Below are positions 7,582-14,561 of a stretch of DNA of 23,071 bases, one piece after another. Numbering within the stretch: position 1 is the first letter of the stretch; each line of letters opens with the position of its first letter. The notes beneath the pieces were generated by a model. That model was not told where the DNA came from. It was given only the letters and a program-made list of their open reading frames with translations, and did not search any database. The DNA is from Acinetobacter sp. UBA3106 (lineage in GTDB: Bacteria > Pseudomonadota > Gammaproteobacteria > Pseudomonadales > Moraxellaceae). The stretch is from NCBI GenBank assembly GCA_002365595.1, contig DFAM01000008.1:1-23071 (forward strand), written 5' to 3'. The position numbers were made by a program, and so were the translations under genes.

Positions 7582-8157
7582 TTATTTATTCACATCTTTC
7601 ATTTCAATTTTTTTCGCATCAGGTGTTACTTCACGCGCTTCACCATCAATAATGCTGGAATCGTGGCGCTGTGAACCGCCTTGCTGCATGTCTTGCATTT
7701 GACGCATCATATCGGCAAATGGGTTTTGGCTCTGAGCATCACCGCCCATATTATTCATATTGCCCATCATGCCACCCATCATTTTATCTATCATGGCCTG
7801 CTGGCGTTTTGCCATGGTTTTCATCATGACATTTTTAAATGCATTCTGTACGCTGGGAATCAAGATTAACAATGCCAATACATCGCTGATCAAGCCCGGA
7901 ATAAGCAGAAAAAAACCTGCCAGAATCTTAGGCAGATTATTGGTCAATGCAGGATCACCAGGCATTTGACCCATTTGCATTTGCTGCATTTGTGGCATCA
8001 AACCGGTTGCATATTTACGAATCAGGTTCATACCGATGAAAAAGGCAATTACAAACCAGAAAAATACGTACCACATGCTGCCAACGAGGTCACCCACGCC
8101 AATCCAGACAAAAACTTCCAGGATTAAGCCAACCAGTACAATAAGAAATAATTTCAT
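7582..8157 (-). CDS. fxsA: FxsA-family inner-membrane protein with Met-rich tail
   Basis: FxsA proteins are small cytoplasmic-membrane proteins; in E. coli, overproduction of FxsA relieves F-plasmid exclusion of phage T7, but the normal role is unknown. The N-terminal part shows the family pattern: two hydrophobic helices (about 1-20 and 27-47), the IGMNLIRKYA segment, then a hairpin of two helices around LAGFFLLIPGLISDVLALLILIP (about 79-102). The C-terminus has the family-like sequence SSIIDGEAREV. At 191 residues it is longer than the E. coli protein (158). The extra length is a Met/Gln/Gly/Asn-rich cytoplasmic stretch, including DKMMGGMMGNMNNMGG and MMRQMQDMQQGG. No clear ribosome site precedes the ATG. 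It diverges from ruvC. Confidence 0.9.
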   Translation of the reverse strand: MKLFLIVLVGLILEVFVWIGVGDLVGSMWYVFFWFVIAFFIGMNLIRKYATGLMPQMQQMQMGQMPGDPALTNNLPKILAGFFLLIPGLISDVLALLILIPSVQNAFKNVMMKTMAKRQQAMIDKMMGGMMGNMNNMGGDAQSQNPFADMMRQMQDMQQGGSQRHDSSIIDGEAREVTPDAKKIEMKDVNK

Positions 8158-8279
8158 GAAAATTAATCTAATCTCAATAAAATGAATAAAGTGTAGTCAT
8201 TAACTGCTTAATCACTATCAAGCTTTTTTGCTACGCTTATGTAACAATATGGGCGATATTTTATTTTTAAAGGGTTTGC

Positions 8280-8825
8280 ATGTCACTAATTATCGGTATT
8301 GACCCCGGTTCACGCTTAACAGGTTACGGCATCATCGAAAAAGATGGGCAAAAATTAACGTTTGTAGATGCAGGGACCATTCGTACCGAAACCCCGGAAA
8401 TGCCTGAACGCTTGAAACGGATTTTTGCAGGTGTAGAACGGATTGTGAAATTTCATGGCCCGACCGAAGCCGCGGTTGAACAGGTATTCATGGCACAAAA
8501 CCCGGACTCTGCTTTGAAATTGGGACAAGCCCGTGGTGCAGCCATTGCTGCTTTGGTGAATCTGGATTTACAAGTGGCTGAATATACTGCCCGCCAAATT
8601 AAACAGTCTGTGGTGGGTTATGGTGCCGCAGATAAAGAACAGGTTCAGATGATGGTGATGCGGATTTTAAATTTAAGCATTAAACCTCAGCAGGATGCCG
8701 CCGATGCTCTGGCTGCCGCCATTTGTCATGCACATGCTTCAGGCAGTATGAGCAAAATGGCCGTATTGAATGCGCTGGGTGGTATGGCACGAGGCCGTAG
8801 CCGTTACACTGTTCGAAGACGTTAA
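8280..8825 (+). CDS. ruvC: Crossover junction endodeoxyribonuclease RuvC
   Basis: Resolves Holliday junctions during homologous recombination by symmetric cleavage; it acts as a dimer with the RuvAB branch-migration motor on nucleoid DNA. The 181-residue length is normal. The four metal-binding acidic residues of the RNase H-like fold are present: Asp8 in GIDPGSRLTGYG, Glu67 in AAVEQVF, and Asp139 and Asp142 in QDAADALA. The junction-stacking aromatic is Phe70 in EQVFMAQN. TAAAGGG precedes the ATG at suitable spacing. ruvA and ruvB are not adjacent, unlike in E. coli. The gene stands alone, diverges from fxsA and converges on the nnr operon with only 25 bp between stops and no evident terminator. 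Confidence 0.97.
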   Translation: MSLIIGIDPGSRLTGYGIIEKDGQKLTFVDAGTIRTETPEMPERLKRIFAGVERIVKFHGPTEAAVEQVFMAQNPDSALKLGQARGAAIAALVNLDLQVAEYTARQIKQSVVGYGAADKEQVQMMVMRILNLSIKPQQDAADALAAAICHAHASGSMSKMAVLNALGGMARGRSRYTVRRR

Positions 8826-8850
8826 ACCTAGTAAAGATATATCAAATAAT

Positions 8851-9177
8851 TTAAAGATAAGGGGCAAAATCTTTGCGCATTTCCTTGATTGAGGGTTGCT
8901 TGCTATAAGTAAAGGTGACCCTGCGCCCAAAGGTCCTTATATTCTTTTTCTGATTCGGATCAATTCGGATAAAAATCAGTTCATCTGGCTCATTACGATG
9001 GTTGATTTCACAAATCATAATGATTTGATTCTTTTCAATCACTTTATATTGAGGAAATTCTTTTTGCACAATCTCTTTCAATGATTTTTGAGAAGAACTC
9101 CCCTCTGCCCGTTGGGTATAGATCACCAGAAGAATACACACCACGACGACAATGGCGACGACCAGATATTTTTCCAT
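8851..9177 (-). CDS. Single-pass membrane protein of unknown function (108 aa)
   Basis: No named family is recognised. Residues 4-20 (YLVVAIVVVVCILLVIY) form an N-terminal membrane anchor or uncleaved signal. The remaining 85 residues are hydrophilic, with a mixed beta-like pattern: YKVIEKNQIIMICEI, ELIFIRIDPNQKK, then RRVTFTYSKQPS. There is one cysteine in the anchor and one in the soluble part. The start is supported by a strong GAGGAG seven bases ahead. It is the last gene of the nnr-acyP operon, 38 bp after acyP, and so is probably co-transcribed with it. No functional link to NAD(P)HX repair is evident. Confidence 0.72.
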   Translation of the reverse strand: MEKYLVVAIVVVVCILLVIYTQRAEGSSSQKSLKEIVQKEFPQYKVIEKNQIIMICEINHRNEPDELIFIRIDPNQKKNIRTFGRRVTFTYSKQPSIKEMRKDFAPYL

Positions 9178-9215
9178 GCTGTGCTCCTCAATTATTTTTA
9201 TTCTGAAACTTACAA

Positions 9216-9491
9216 TTAATCTGCTATTTCAAATATTCTAAAATCGTGCTTTTGATCAAGTTCAATCTGGACAATTCGGGAAACTGTTGCACGTGCGGGA
9301 CCAGCATGACTACGCTCAATCATGTTTTGAACCAGATCTGCCGGCCCTGCAATTACAGCTTCAACTTCCCCACTTGGCAAATTTCTCACATAGCCTTTGA
9401 GTTCCAGTTCTAAAGCCTGCTGTTCAAACCAGCGCCGATAACCCACACCCTGAACCTTGCCCTGAATAATGAGTTTAATCGCCTTATTCAT
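9216..9491 (-). CDS. acyP: Acylphosphatase
   Basis: Small cytoplasmic enzyme that hydrolyses acyl phosphates such as carbamoyl or acetyl phosphate to a carboxylate and phosphate. At 91 residues it matches the single-domain family length. The phosphate-binding loop GKVQGVGYRRW carries the catalytic Arg19, and GYVRNLPSGEVEAV carries the catalytic Asn37; both are intact. The ATG overlaps the nnr stop in an ATGA arrangement (4 bp), and AGGG inside the nnr 3' end serves as ribosome site, so translational coupling is likely. The physiological substrate in bacteria is usually uncertain. Confidence 0.95.
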   Translation of the reverse strand: MNKAIKLIIQGKVQGVGYRRWFEQQALELELKGYVRNLPSGEVEAVIAGPADLVQNMIERSHAGPARATVSRIVQIELDQKHDFRIFEIAD

Positions 9492-10960
9492 TTGTTATTT
9501 CCCTGATTCACCACATGATAAAGCGCTGCATTCATATGATGAGCCTGTAAACCGCGCATGCCTTGCTCCGCCAGCCAATCTCCCGCCAAAGCATGTAAGG
9601 TTACAATTTCATGCAGCTGTATTTGCCCGGCAAATTGCGCCTTTAAACTGGCAGTCATACCCGCCAAAACATCTCCCATACCACCAGTTCCCATACCGGC
9701 ATTGCCTGCGGTACAAATCCAGAGTTGATCTTGCAGAATCAAACTACCAGAACCTTTCAGTACCCATTGTCCGGCATATTTTTCCTGAAGTTGATGAATG
9801 GCTGCAATCCGGTCAGCTTCAATTTCTTTTACCGTACAAGCTAACAATTTTGCTGCTTCACCCGGATGAGGTGTGGCATAGCTATCTGCTTTTAATGTTT
9901 CAGGATGTTCGGCTAAAAACCACAGTGCATCAGCATCTAGCACCACCTGTAAATGTTTAGCGACATTGATCTTGGGGAACCATTTAAAATATTGCTGTTC
10001 TGACCAGCTATCCCGTCCCAGCCCCATACCCAAACTGACACTATCAACATGATCTAGGAGTTGCTGAATCTCGGCTTTGGTCAAGGCATTGATGTCACGC
10101 AGCATAATATTGGGTGAACGCGCCAATATCGCAGTGTGATGCTTTTCATGACAGACAATGGTGACTTTGCCTGCACCTGCACTAAAAGCAGATTCCGCCG
10201 CCATCATCACCGCCCCGCCCATATCCGGATGACCGCCCACCACCAGCACATGACCATAACTACCCTTATGACCAAAAGCCTCACGCTGCGGCAGTGAAAT
10301 CGAAGTGGGTGAAAGCTGGGCAAGCGGTTTGAGTTCTGTATCTACAGGAATCAGGGAAATCACTTCAACCTGCCCTGCAAACTCTTTGCCTTGACCGGTA
10401 AACAGCCCAGCTTTTAAACCCAGAGCGGAAAAAGTGTAATCTGCCTTGATGGCACAAGGTAAGGGCTGACCGCTATTGGCCTGTAAACCACTAGGTATAT
10501 CTACGGCGATTTTCAGGCCTGTTTGAACGTTGATATTTTTAATAATCTGTTGCCAGTCAGCATCCAGTTCCCGGTTTAAGCCAATACCAAACAGGGCATC
10601 GACATAACAGTCATATGTTTTTTGAAATGCAAACCCTGCATAGATGTTGATTTCTGCATCTACCGCTTCTTGATGGGCGCTGTGTAAATCTTTAGAGACA
10701 CCTAATTCAGCTGCGTAAATTTCCACATTAAAACCATATTGTTTTAAATATTTGGCAGTGAGATAACCATCTCCGGCATTATTGCCCTGACCACAACAGA
10801 GCGCAATATTTTGGATTTTGTGTTGCTGAAAAATGGGAACCAAGCGCTGCGCAATCATCCAGGCCGCTTGCTGCATTAAGGCATAAGAGCTGTTTTGCTG
10901 GGCAAACCAGCGTTGTTCCCATGCTTGTACTTCACGGCTATGATAAACTTGCTGAGGCAT
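9488..10960 (-). CDS. nnr: Bifunctional NAD(P)H-hydrate epimerase / ADP-dependent NAD(P)HX dehydratase
   Basis: Metabolite-repair enzyme that restores damaged hydrated NADH/NADPH. The N-terminal YjeF domain (about 1-215) epimerises R- and S-NAD(P)HX: see GQGNNAGDGY (57-66), DALFGIGLNR (121-130) and DIPSG (154-158). The C-terminal ribokinase-like domain (about 225-485) dehydrates S-NAD(P)HX using ADP: see HKGSYGHVLVVGG (231-243) and GTGGMGDVLAGM (from about 424), with catalytic Asp430. The 490-residue length fits the fused bacterial form (E. coli YjeF, 515). AAAGGGA precedes the ATG. It heads the operon nnr-acyP-unknown membrane protein and diverges from queG, the same nnr/queG divergent pairing found in E. 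coli, although the tsaE-amiB genes that follow nnr there are replaced here. Confidence 0.95.
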   Translation of the reverse strand: MPQQVYHSREVQAWEQRWFAQQNSSYALMQQAAWMIAQRLVPIFQQHKIQNIALCCGQGNNAGDGYLTAKYLKQYGFNVEIYAAELGVSKDLHSAHQEAVDAEINIYAGFAFQKTYDCYVDALFGIGLNRELDADWQQIIKNINVQTGLKIAVDIPSGLQANSGQPLPCAIKADYTFSALGLKAGLFTGQGKEFAGQVEVISLIPVDTELKPLAQLSPTSISLPQREAFGHKGSYGHVLVVGGHPDMGGAVMMAAESAFSAGAGKVTIVCHEKHHTAILARSPNIMLRDINALTKAEIQQLLDHVDSVSLGMGLGRDSWSEQQYFKWFPKINVAKHLQVVLDADALWFLAEHPETLKADSYATPHPGEAAKLLACTVKEIEADRIAAIHQLQEKYAGQWVLKGSGSLILQDQLWICTAGNAGMGTGGMGDVLAGMTASLKAQFAGQIQLHEIVTLHALAGDWLAEQGMRGLQAHHMNAALYHVVNQGNNK

Positions 10961-10983
10961 TATTCTTCCCTTTTTATATCATT

Positions 10984-12078
10984 ATGGCTTCTTCCACATT
11001 GTCACAAAAAATTCCTTTAGATCAATATGATCCTGAAGCGCTGAAAGCGTGGATTAAAGTGCAAGCTTTAGAACTTGGCTTCAGTGATTGTGTCATTGCC
11101 AAACCGGATGCTCAAGAAGAATTGCCACGTTTTCAGGAATATTTAAAACGTGGCTACCACGGTGACATGAAATTTCTGCAAGAAAATCTGGAAAAACGTG
11201 CCAATCCCGCTTTGCTGGTGCCGGGAACCAAAAGCATTATCTGTGTACGCATGAATTATCTGGTGGAAACACCCAAACCACGTTATGTACCGGATGAACC
11301 GAATGCCGCCATCATTGCACGTTATGCCCGCGGCCGTGATTACCATAAAACCATGCGCGGTCGCTTAAAGACCCTCGCGACGAAAATCCGGGAAAAGGTT
11401 GGAGATTTTGAATCCCGCCCCTTTGCGGATTCTGCGCCAATCTTTGAAAAATCTCTGGCAGAAAATGCCGGCATGGGCTGGACTGGAAAACATACCTTAC
11501 TCATTCATAAAAAATCAGGTTCATTTTTTGTTCTGGGTGAACTGTTTACTTCACTTGATCTGCCTTTTGACCAGCCAGCGACCTCACACTGCGGTTCGTG
11601 TACGGCTTGTATAGATATTTGCCCAACCCAGGCGATTGTTGAACCTTATATGCTGGATGCACGTAAATGTATTGCTTACCTGACCATTGAATATCAAGGC
11701 ATCATTCCTGAAGAATTGCGCCGCGGTATTGGTAACCGGGTGTTTGGCTGTGATGATTGCCAGCTGATTTGTCCTTGGAACAGTTTTGCCAAGAAAGCCA
11801 CAATTGAAGATTTTAACCCGCGACATGGTCTGGATCAGGTGAGTTTACTGGACTTATGGCATTGGGATGAACCGACCTTTTTAGCCAATACTGAAGGTAG
11901 CCCACTACGGCGTACTGGTTACCAAAGCTTTATGCGTAATATCGCGATTGGTTTGGGTAATGCTCCGTTTTCTTCGGAAATTATTGAAACTTTAAAGCAA
12001 ACTCGCGACCTGCATGATGAGATTGTGCAAGTCCATATTGATTGGGCGATTCGCGAGCAACTGGCCAAATCCAGTTAA
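10984..12078 (+). CDS. queG: Epoxyqueuosine reductase
   Basis: Catalyses the last step of queuosine synthesis, reducing epoxyqueuosine to queuosine at the tRNA wobble base using cobalamin and two 4Fe-4S clusters, in the cytoplasm. I place the start at ATG 10984 (MASSTLSQK), giving 364 residues; the frame opens at 10921 but that start would overlap nnr by 40 bp. The cobalamin-dependent reductase domain has the DSAPIFEKSLAE motif with catalytic Asp149. The ferredoxin-like part shows CGSCTACIDICP (Cys203, 206, 209, 213), Cys229 and CDDCQLICPW (Cys256, 259, 263), i.e. all eight cluster ligands. No Shine-Dalgarno sequence is visible, and the divergent nnr start is only 23 bp away, so promoters must lie within the neighbouring coding sequence or the tiny gap. 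Confidence 0.95.
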   Translation: MASSTLSQKIPLDQYDPEALKAWIKVQALELGFSDCVIAKPDAQEELPRFQEYLKRGYHGDMKFLQENLEKRANPALLVPGTKSIICVRMNYLVETPKPRYVPDEPNAAIIARYARGRDYHKTMRGRLKTLATKIREKVGDFESRPFADSAPIFEKSLAENAGMGWTGKHTLLIHKKSGSFFVLGELFTSLDLPFDQPATSHCGSCTACIDICPTQAIVEPYMLDARKCIAYLTIEYQGIIPEELRRGIGNRVFGCDDCQLICPWNSFAKKATIEDFNPRHGLDQVSLLDLWHWDEPTFLANTEGSPLRRTGYQSFMRNIAIGLGNAPFSSEIIETLKQTRDLHDEIVQVHIDWAIREQLAKSS

Positions 12079-12380
12079 ATTTTGAGTCAAAATTAACAGT
12101 GTATTATTTATTTTTCATTTTCTAGATCCTGACAAAGTTTTGCTTTTAGAAAAAACATAATGTCAAGATCAACACAAATTTTAAAAGACCATAAAAAACT
12201 TTGCAAGGATATTTATAAAAAATAGCTTCAGTTTGTAACTAAATATACAATCTTACATTTGTAATAAATGACAAAAATTAATCGTTAGATACTATCAGCT
12301 TTGGTCGTTTATGCCTTTGGATTTGGCATAAATTATGTATGATAAAAGCCAATAACGAAGATGATTATGGAATTTCACTA
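12079..12380. other. queG-bioB intergenic region
   Basis: About 300 bp, AT-rich, with no gene. An imperfect AT hairpin spans the queG stop (12073-12096). The bioB-proximal end carries the inverted repeat described separately. I find no match to the E. coli BirA operator; only a TTGTAAC half-site-like string occurs at 12233. Confidence 0.5.
12308..12332. promoter_or_regulatory. Candidate operator upstream of bioB
   Basis: Perfect 8-bp inverted repeat TTTATGCC (12308-12315) / GGCATAAA (12325-12332) with 9-bp spacing. It lies 49-73 bp before the bioB ATG, immediately ahead of a possible -10 (TATGAT, 12338-12343). The position suits a repressor site. There is no T-tract, so it is not a terminator. 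The regulator is unknown. Confidence 0.45.
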
Positions 12381-13370
12381 ATGAATGTACGTAATGACTG
12401 GACACGAGAAGAAATTCAGGATTTATACAACCAGCCTTTTTTAGATTTGATTTTTGAAGCACAGCGCATTCATCGTGAACATTTTGCTGCCAATACCATT
12501 CAGGTCAGCACTCTGCTTTCCATCAAAACCGGAAAATGCCCGGAAGATTGTAAGTACTGCTCGCAGTCAGCACATTATGACTCAAAACTGGAAGCAGAAA
12601 AACGCATCGCTGTCGATAAAGTGATTCAGGAAGCCAAAGAAGCGCTTGCTTCTGGTTCGTCACGCTTCTGTATGGGCGCTGCATGGCGTAATCCGCATGA
12701 ACGCGATATGCCGTATGTGCTGGAAATGGTGCGTGAAGTGAAGTCACTAGGACTAGAAACCTGCATGACGTTAGGCATGCTTAATCAGTCTCAGGCAGAA
12801 CGTTTAAAAGATGCCGGTCTCGACTACTACAACCATAATCTGGATACCTCACGCGAATACTATTCCAATGTGATCAGTACCCGTACTTTTGATGACCGTT
12901 TAAATACGCTGGATTTTGTCCGTCAAGCCGGCATGAAAGTATGTAGTGGTGGAATTGTCGGCTTAGGTGAAAGCAGTCAAGACCGGATTGGTTTATTGCA
13001 TGAGTTAGCGACTCTAGCCATTCACCCTGAATCTGTACCGATCAATATGCTGGTACCAATTGAAGGCACGCCGCTTGCTGATGTTGAAAAACTGGACATT
13101 ACTGAGTGGATTCGTACCATTGCGGTTGCCCGAATTATTATGCCTAAAAGTTATATTCGCCTGTCTGCAGGTCGCGAATCTTTATCTGATGCTGACCAGG
13201 CACTGGCTTTTATGGCAGGTGCTAACTCGCTTTTCTCTGGCGAGAAACTGCTTACCACCCCAAATGCCGGTGAAGGTAAGGATAAACAGTTATTTGACAA
13301 ATTGGGTTTAATTGCAGAAAAAGCCAAACCAACGATCAAAGAACTCTCGGTCGATGCCATGGCGAGTTAA
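12381..13370 (+). CDS. bioB: Biotin synthase
   Basis: Radical-SAM enzyme that inserts sulfur into dethiobiotin to form biotin, the final step of the pathway, in the cytoplasm. I choose ATG 12381 (MNVRNDWTREEI), giving 329 residues, the length of Acinetobacter BioB as I know it; an in-frame ATG at 12339 would add 14 residues not typical of the family. Neither has a clear Shine-Dalgarno sequence. The SAM-cluster motif is GKCPEDCKYC, with Cys53, Cys57 and Cys60 at the same numbers as in E. coli. RFCMGAAWRNP, ETCMTLGML and KVCSGGIVGLGES supply the three cysteines of the sacrificial 2Fe-2S cluster, and YIRLSAGRE supplies its arginine ligand. No other bio genes are adjacent. A strong terminator follows. 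Confidence 0.98.
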   Translation: MNVRNDWTREEIQDLYNQPFLDLIFEAQRIHREHFAANTIQVSTLLSIKTGKCPEDCKYCSQSAHYDSKLEAEKRIAVDKVIQEAKEALASGSSRFCMGAAWRNPHERDMPYVLEMVREVKSLGLETCMTLGMLNQSQAERLKDAGLDYYNHNLDTSREYYSNVISTRTFDDRLNTLDFVRQAGMKVCSGGIVGLGESSQDRIGLLHELATLAIHPESVPINMLVPIEGTPLADVEKLDITEWIRTIAVARIIMPKSYIRLSAGRESLSDADQALAFMAGANSLFSGEKLLTTPNAGEGKDKQLFDKLGLIAEKAKPTIKELSVDAMAS

Positions 13371-13380
13371 ACCGAGTAGT

Positions 13381-13413
13381 AAATAAAAAAGCCCATATTG
13401 GGCTTTTTTATTT
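13381..13413. terminator. Very strong bidirectional terminator after bioB
   Basis: The 15-bp perfect stem AAATAAAAAAGCCCA (13381-13395) / TGGGCTTTTTTATTT (13399-13413) with a three-base loop contains both A- and T-tracts. It separates bioB from the convergent 70-residue gene, whose stop codon overlaps its edge. Confidence 0.93.
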
Positions 13414-13624
13414 ACAGGGAAGTAATCAAAAGACCATAACGCGCATTTAAATAATTTCCTTTACGAATAATATCTGCGCCATTAGCGTGATAAACCACCA
13501 GCTCTTGAGTCAAAGTGTCATAACTGAACGAATCAAAACAATCCTGATGGTGGCTTAACCAGACCAAAGTGTCGGCTAATTGATCAGTTACAATGTAAGT
13601 ATCGGCAGTAAAATCAATGCTCAT
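13412..13624 (-). CDS. Small conserved-looking protein of unknown function (70 aa)
   Basis: No family I can name. The product starts MSIDFTADTYIVTDQLADTL and ends GNYLNARYGLLITSL. It is soluble, with no signal or membrane segment, and has a two-part look: an acidic N-terminal half ending around HHQDCFDSFSYD, and a beta-like half with ELVVYHANGADIIRKGNY. An in-frame stop two codons upstream fixes this ATG as the earliest start. No Shine-Dalgarno sequence is visible, but a good extended -10 promoter sits about 30 bp upstream and a strong terminator lies at the 3' end, so it looks like a complete monocistronic unit. Confidence 0.68.
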   Translation of the reverse strand: MSIDFTADTYIVTDQLADTLVWLSHHQDCFDSFSYDTLTQELVVYHANGADIIRKGNYLNARYGLLITSL

Positions 13625-13654
13625 AAGTTAAATTTCAAGCCATTTTGAATGCAT

Positions 13655-13682
13655 ATTGTAACATTTTTGACCTTTTTGTAAT
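13655..13682 (-). promoter_or_regulatory. Extended -10 promoter of the 70-residue gene
   Basis: On the minus strand, TGTTACAAT (extended -10, box at 13655-13660) lies 16 bp after ATTACA (13677-13682). A start near 13648 leaves a leader of about 24 nt. The -35 touches the 30-bp palindrome at 13680-13709. Confidence 0.5.
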
Positions 13683-13709
13683 TTTTTTTGTAAATTTACA
13701 AAAAAAATT
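13680..13709. repeat. Perfect 30-bp AT palindrome
   Basis: The left arm AATTTTTTTTGTAAA (13680-13694) is followed directly by its exact reverse complement (13695-13709). It lies between the divergent 70-residue gene and the pilus operon, overlapping the -35 region of the former. It could be an operator, a cruciform-forming site or a weak terminator. Confidence 0.7.
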
Positions 13710-13860
13710 TAAGCGATTATTTAGCCTCAATATTTTAGATCTTTTACTTTAGAATAAAATTAAATGTCTATTTTAATTTAGTTATTATTCATTCAATAAG
13801 TTTTGTTTTTTTCATTTTTTTTGCCCTCCCGGCCTTCAATCTTGTTTTGCATTTTTTTTA
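13710..13860. other. AT-rich upstream region of the pilus operon
   Basis: T-rich intergenic sequence without any frame I can support, containing several T7-T8 runs. A curved or nucleoid-protein-bound silencing region is plausible but not shown. Confidence 0.35.
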
Positions 13861-13866
13861 TTTTAT

Positions 13867-13902
13867 GTGAACCAGTTTACATTTTTTATTTTTAAGAATA
13901 AT
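13867..13902 (+). promoter_or_regulatory. Candidate promoter/operator of the pilus operon
   Basis: TTTACA (13876-13881) and AATAAT (13897-13902) are each one mismatch from consensus but only 15 bp apart. The -35 overlaps a near-palindrome GTGAAC-CA-GTTTAC (13867-13880). The predicted leader is about 50 nt and contains a perfect 10-bp palindrome GTTGATCAAC (13917-13926). Confidence 0.4.
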
Positions 13903-13957
13903 CTTCGCTCTACCAAGTTGATCAACAAAAAAAACTTCTTCCGACAGAGTTAACACC

Positions 13958-14491
13958 ATGAAAAAAATCGCATTAATCGCTGTTCTTCCTGTACTTGCTA
14001 TCACTCACGCTAACGCTGCTGACGGTACCATCACTATCAATGGCCTGGTTACAGATAAAACTTGTAATATTGTAAATAATGGCGGCAAAGACTTTACGGT
14101 GACTTTACCGACAGTTTCAAAACAGTCATTGGCAAATGCGGGTCAAGTTGCAGGTCGTACACCGTTTACCATTAAACTTGCGAACTGCTCTGAAGGCAAG
14201 GTTGCCACTTATTTTGAACCTGGCACAACCGTTGATGTCAACTCTGGCCGTTTAAAAAACCAAGATGCAACAGGTGCACAGAACGTACAAATCCAATTAT
14301 TAGGTTCTAACAGCCAGTTTCTTCCAATCACTACGGCTGGTGCAAATGGTGCTCAAGCGAACTCCCAATGGGTTGACGTAGCGAAAGGTGGCAGTGCAGA
14401 CTTGAACTACTATAGCGAATACTATGCTACTGGTGCTTCTACTGCTGGTAAAGTTACAACTTCTGTTCAATATACAATCATTTACCAATAA
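13958..14491 (+). CDS. Major fimbrial subunit (type 1-like chaperone-usher pilin)
   Basis: Structural pilin polymerised on the cell surface by donor-strand exchange. Its 177 residues start with a Sec signal peptide cut after Ala-Asn-Ala20. The mature N-terminus ADGTITINGLVTDKTC has the alternating hydrophobic pattern of a donor strand followed by the first conserved Cys36, which should bond Cys77 in KLANCSEG. The C-terminus ends VQYTIIYQ with the penultimate Tyr expected of pilins. First gene of a pilin-chaperone-usher-adhesin set, the same order that I recall for the acuADCG thin-pilus genes of Acinetobacter baylyi. A hairpin with a T-tract directly after the stop probably raises pilin mRNA relative to the assembly genes. 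The ribosome site (AGAG) is modest. Confidence 0.92.
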   Translation: MKKIALIAVLPVLAITHANAADGTITINGLVTDKTCNIVNNGGKDFTVTLPTVSKQSLANAGQVAGRTPFTIKLANCSEGKVATYFEPGTTVDVNSGRLKNQDATGAQNVQIQLLGSNSQFLPITTAGANGAQANSQWVDVAKGGSADLNYYSEYYATGASTAGKVTTSVQYTIIYQ

Positions 14492-14508
14492 GTACTGGTT
14501 CAATTCCT

Positions 14509-14546
14509 GAGTTAAGTTGAATATTCAACTTAACTCTTTTGTTTTT
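14509..14546 (+). terminator. Intra-operon palindrome and T-tract (attenuator)
   Basis: A perfect 28-bp palindrome (14509-14536, left arm GAGTTAAGTTGAAT) is followed by TTTTGTTTTT. It lies 17 bp after the pilin stop and ahead of the chaperone gene. It has the form of a leaky intrinsic terminator or mRNA-stabilising hairpin. The stem is AT-rich but long. Confidence 0.8.
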
Positions 14547-14561
14547 CACTGGGTGGCTTTA

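Noticed and set aside
9469..9960. 163-residue plus-strand frame opposite nnr
   Set aside because: Antisense to the nnr dehydratase domain; its composition (many His, Pro and Leu) is that of a shadow frame.
12233..12264. Possible BirA-type biotin operator
   Set aside because: Only one TTGTAAC half-like string with a poor, wrongly spaced partner (TTACA); it does not fit the TTGTAAACC-N15-GGTTTACAA layout.
14517..14561. TTG start adding 15 residues to the chaperone
   Set aside because: It lies inside the 28-bp palindrome, has no ribosome site, and would put extra residues before an already complete signal peptide.
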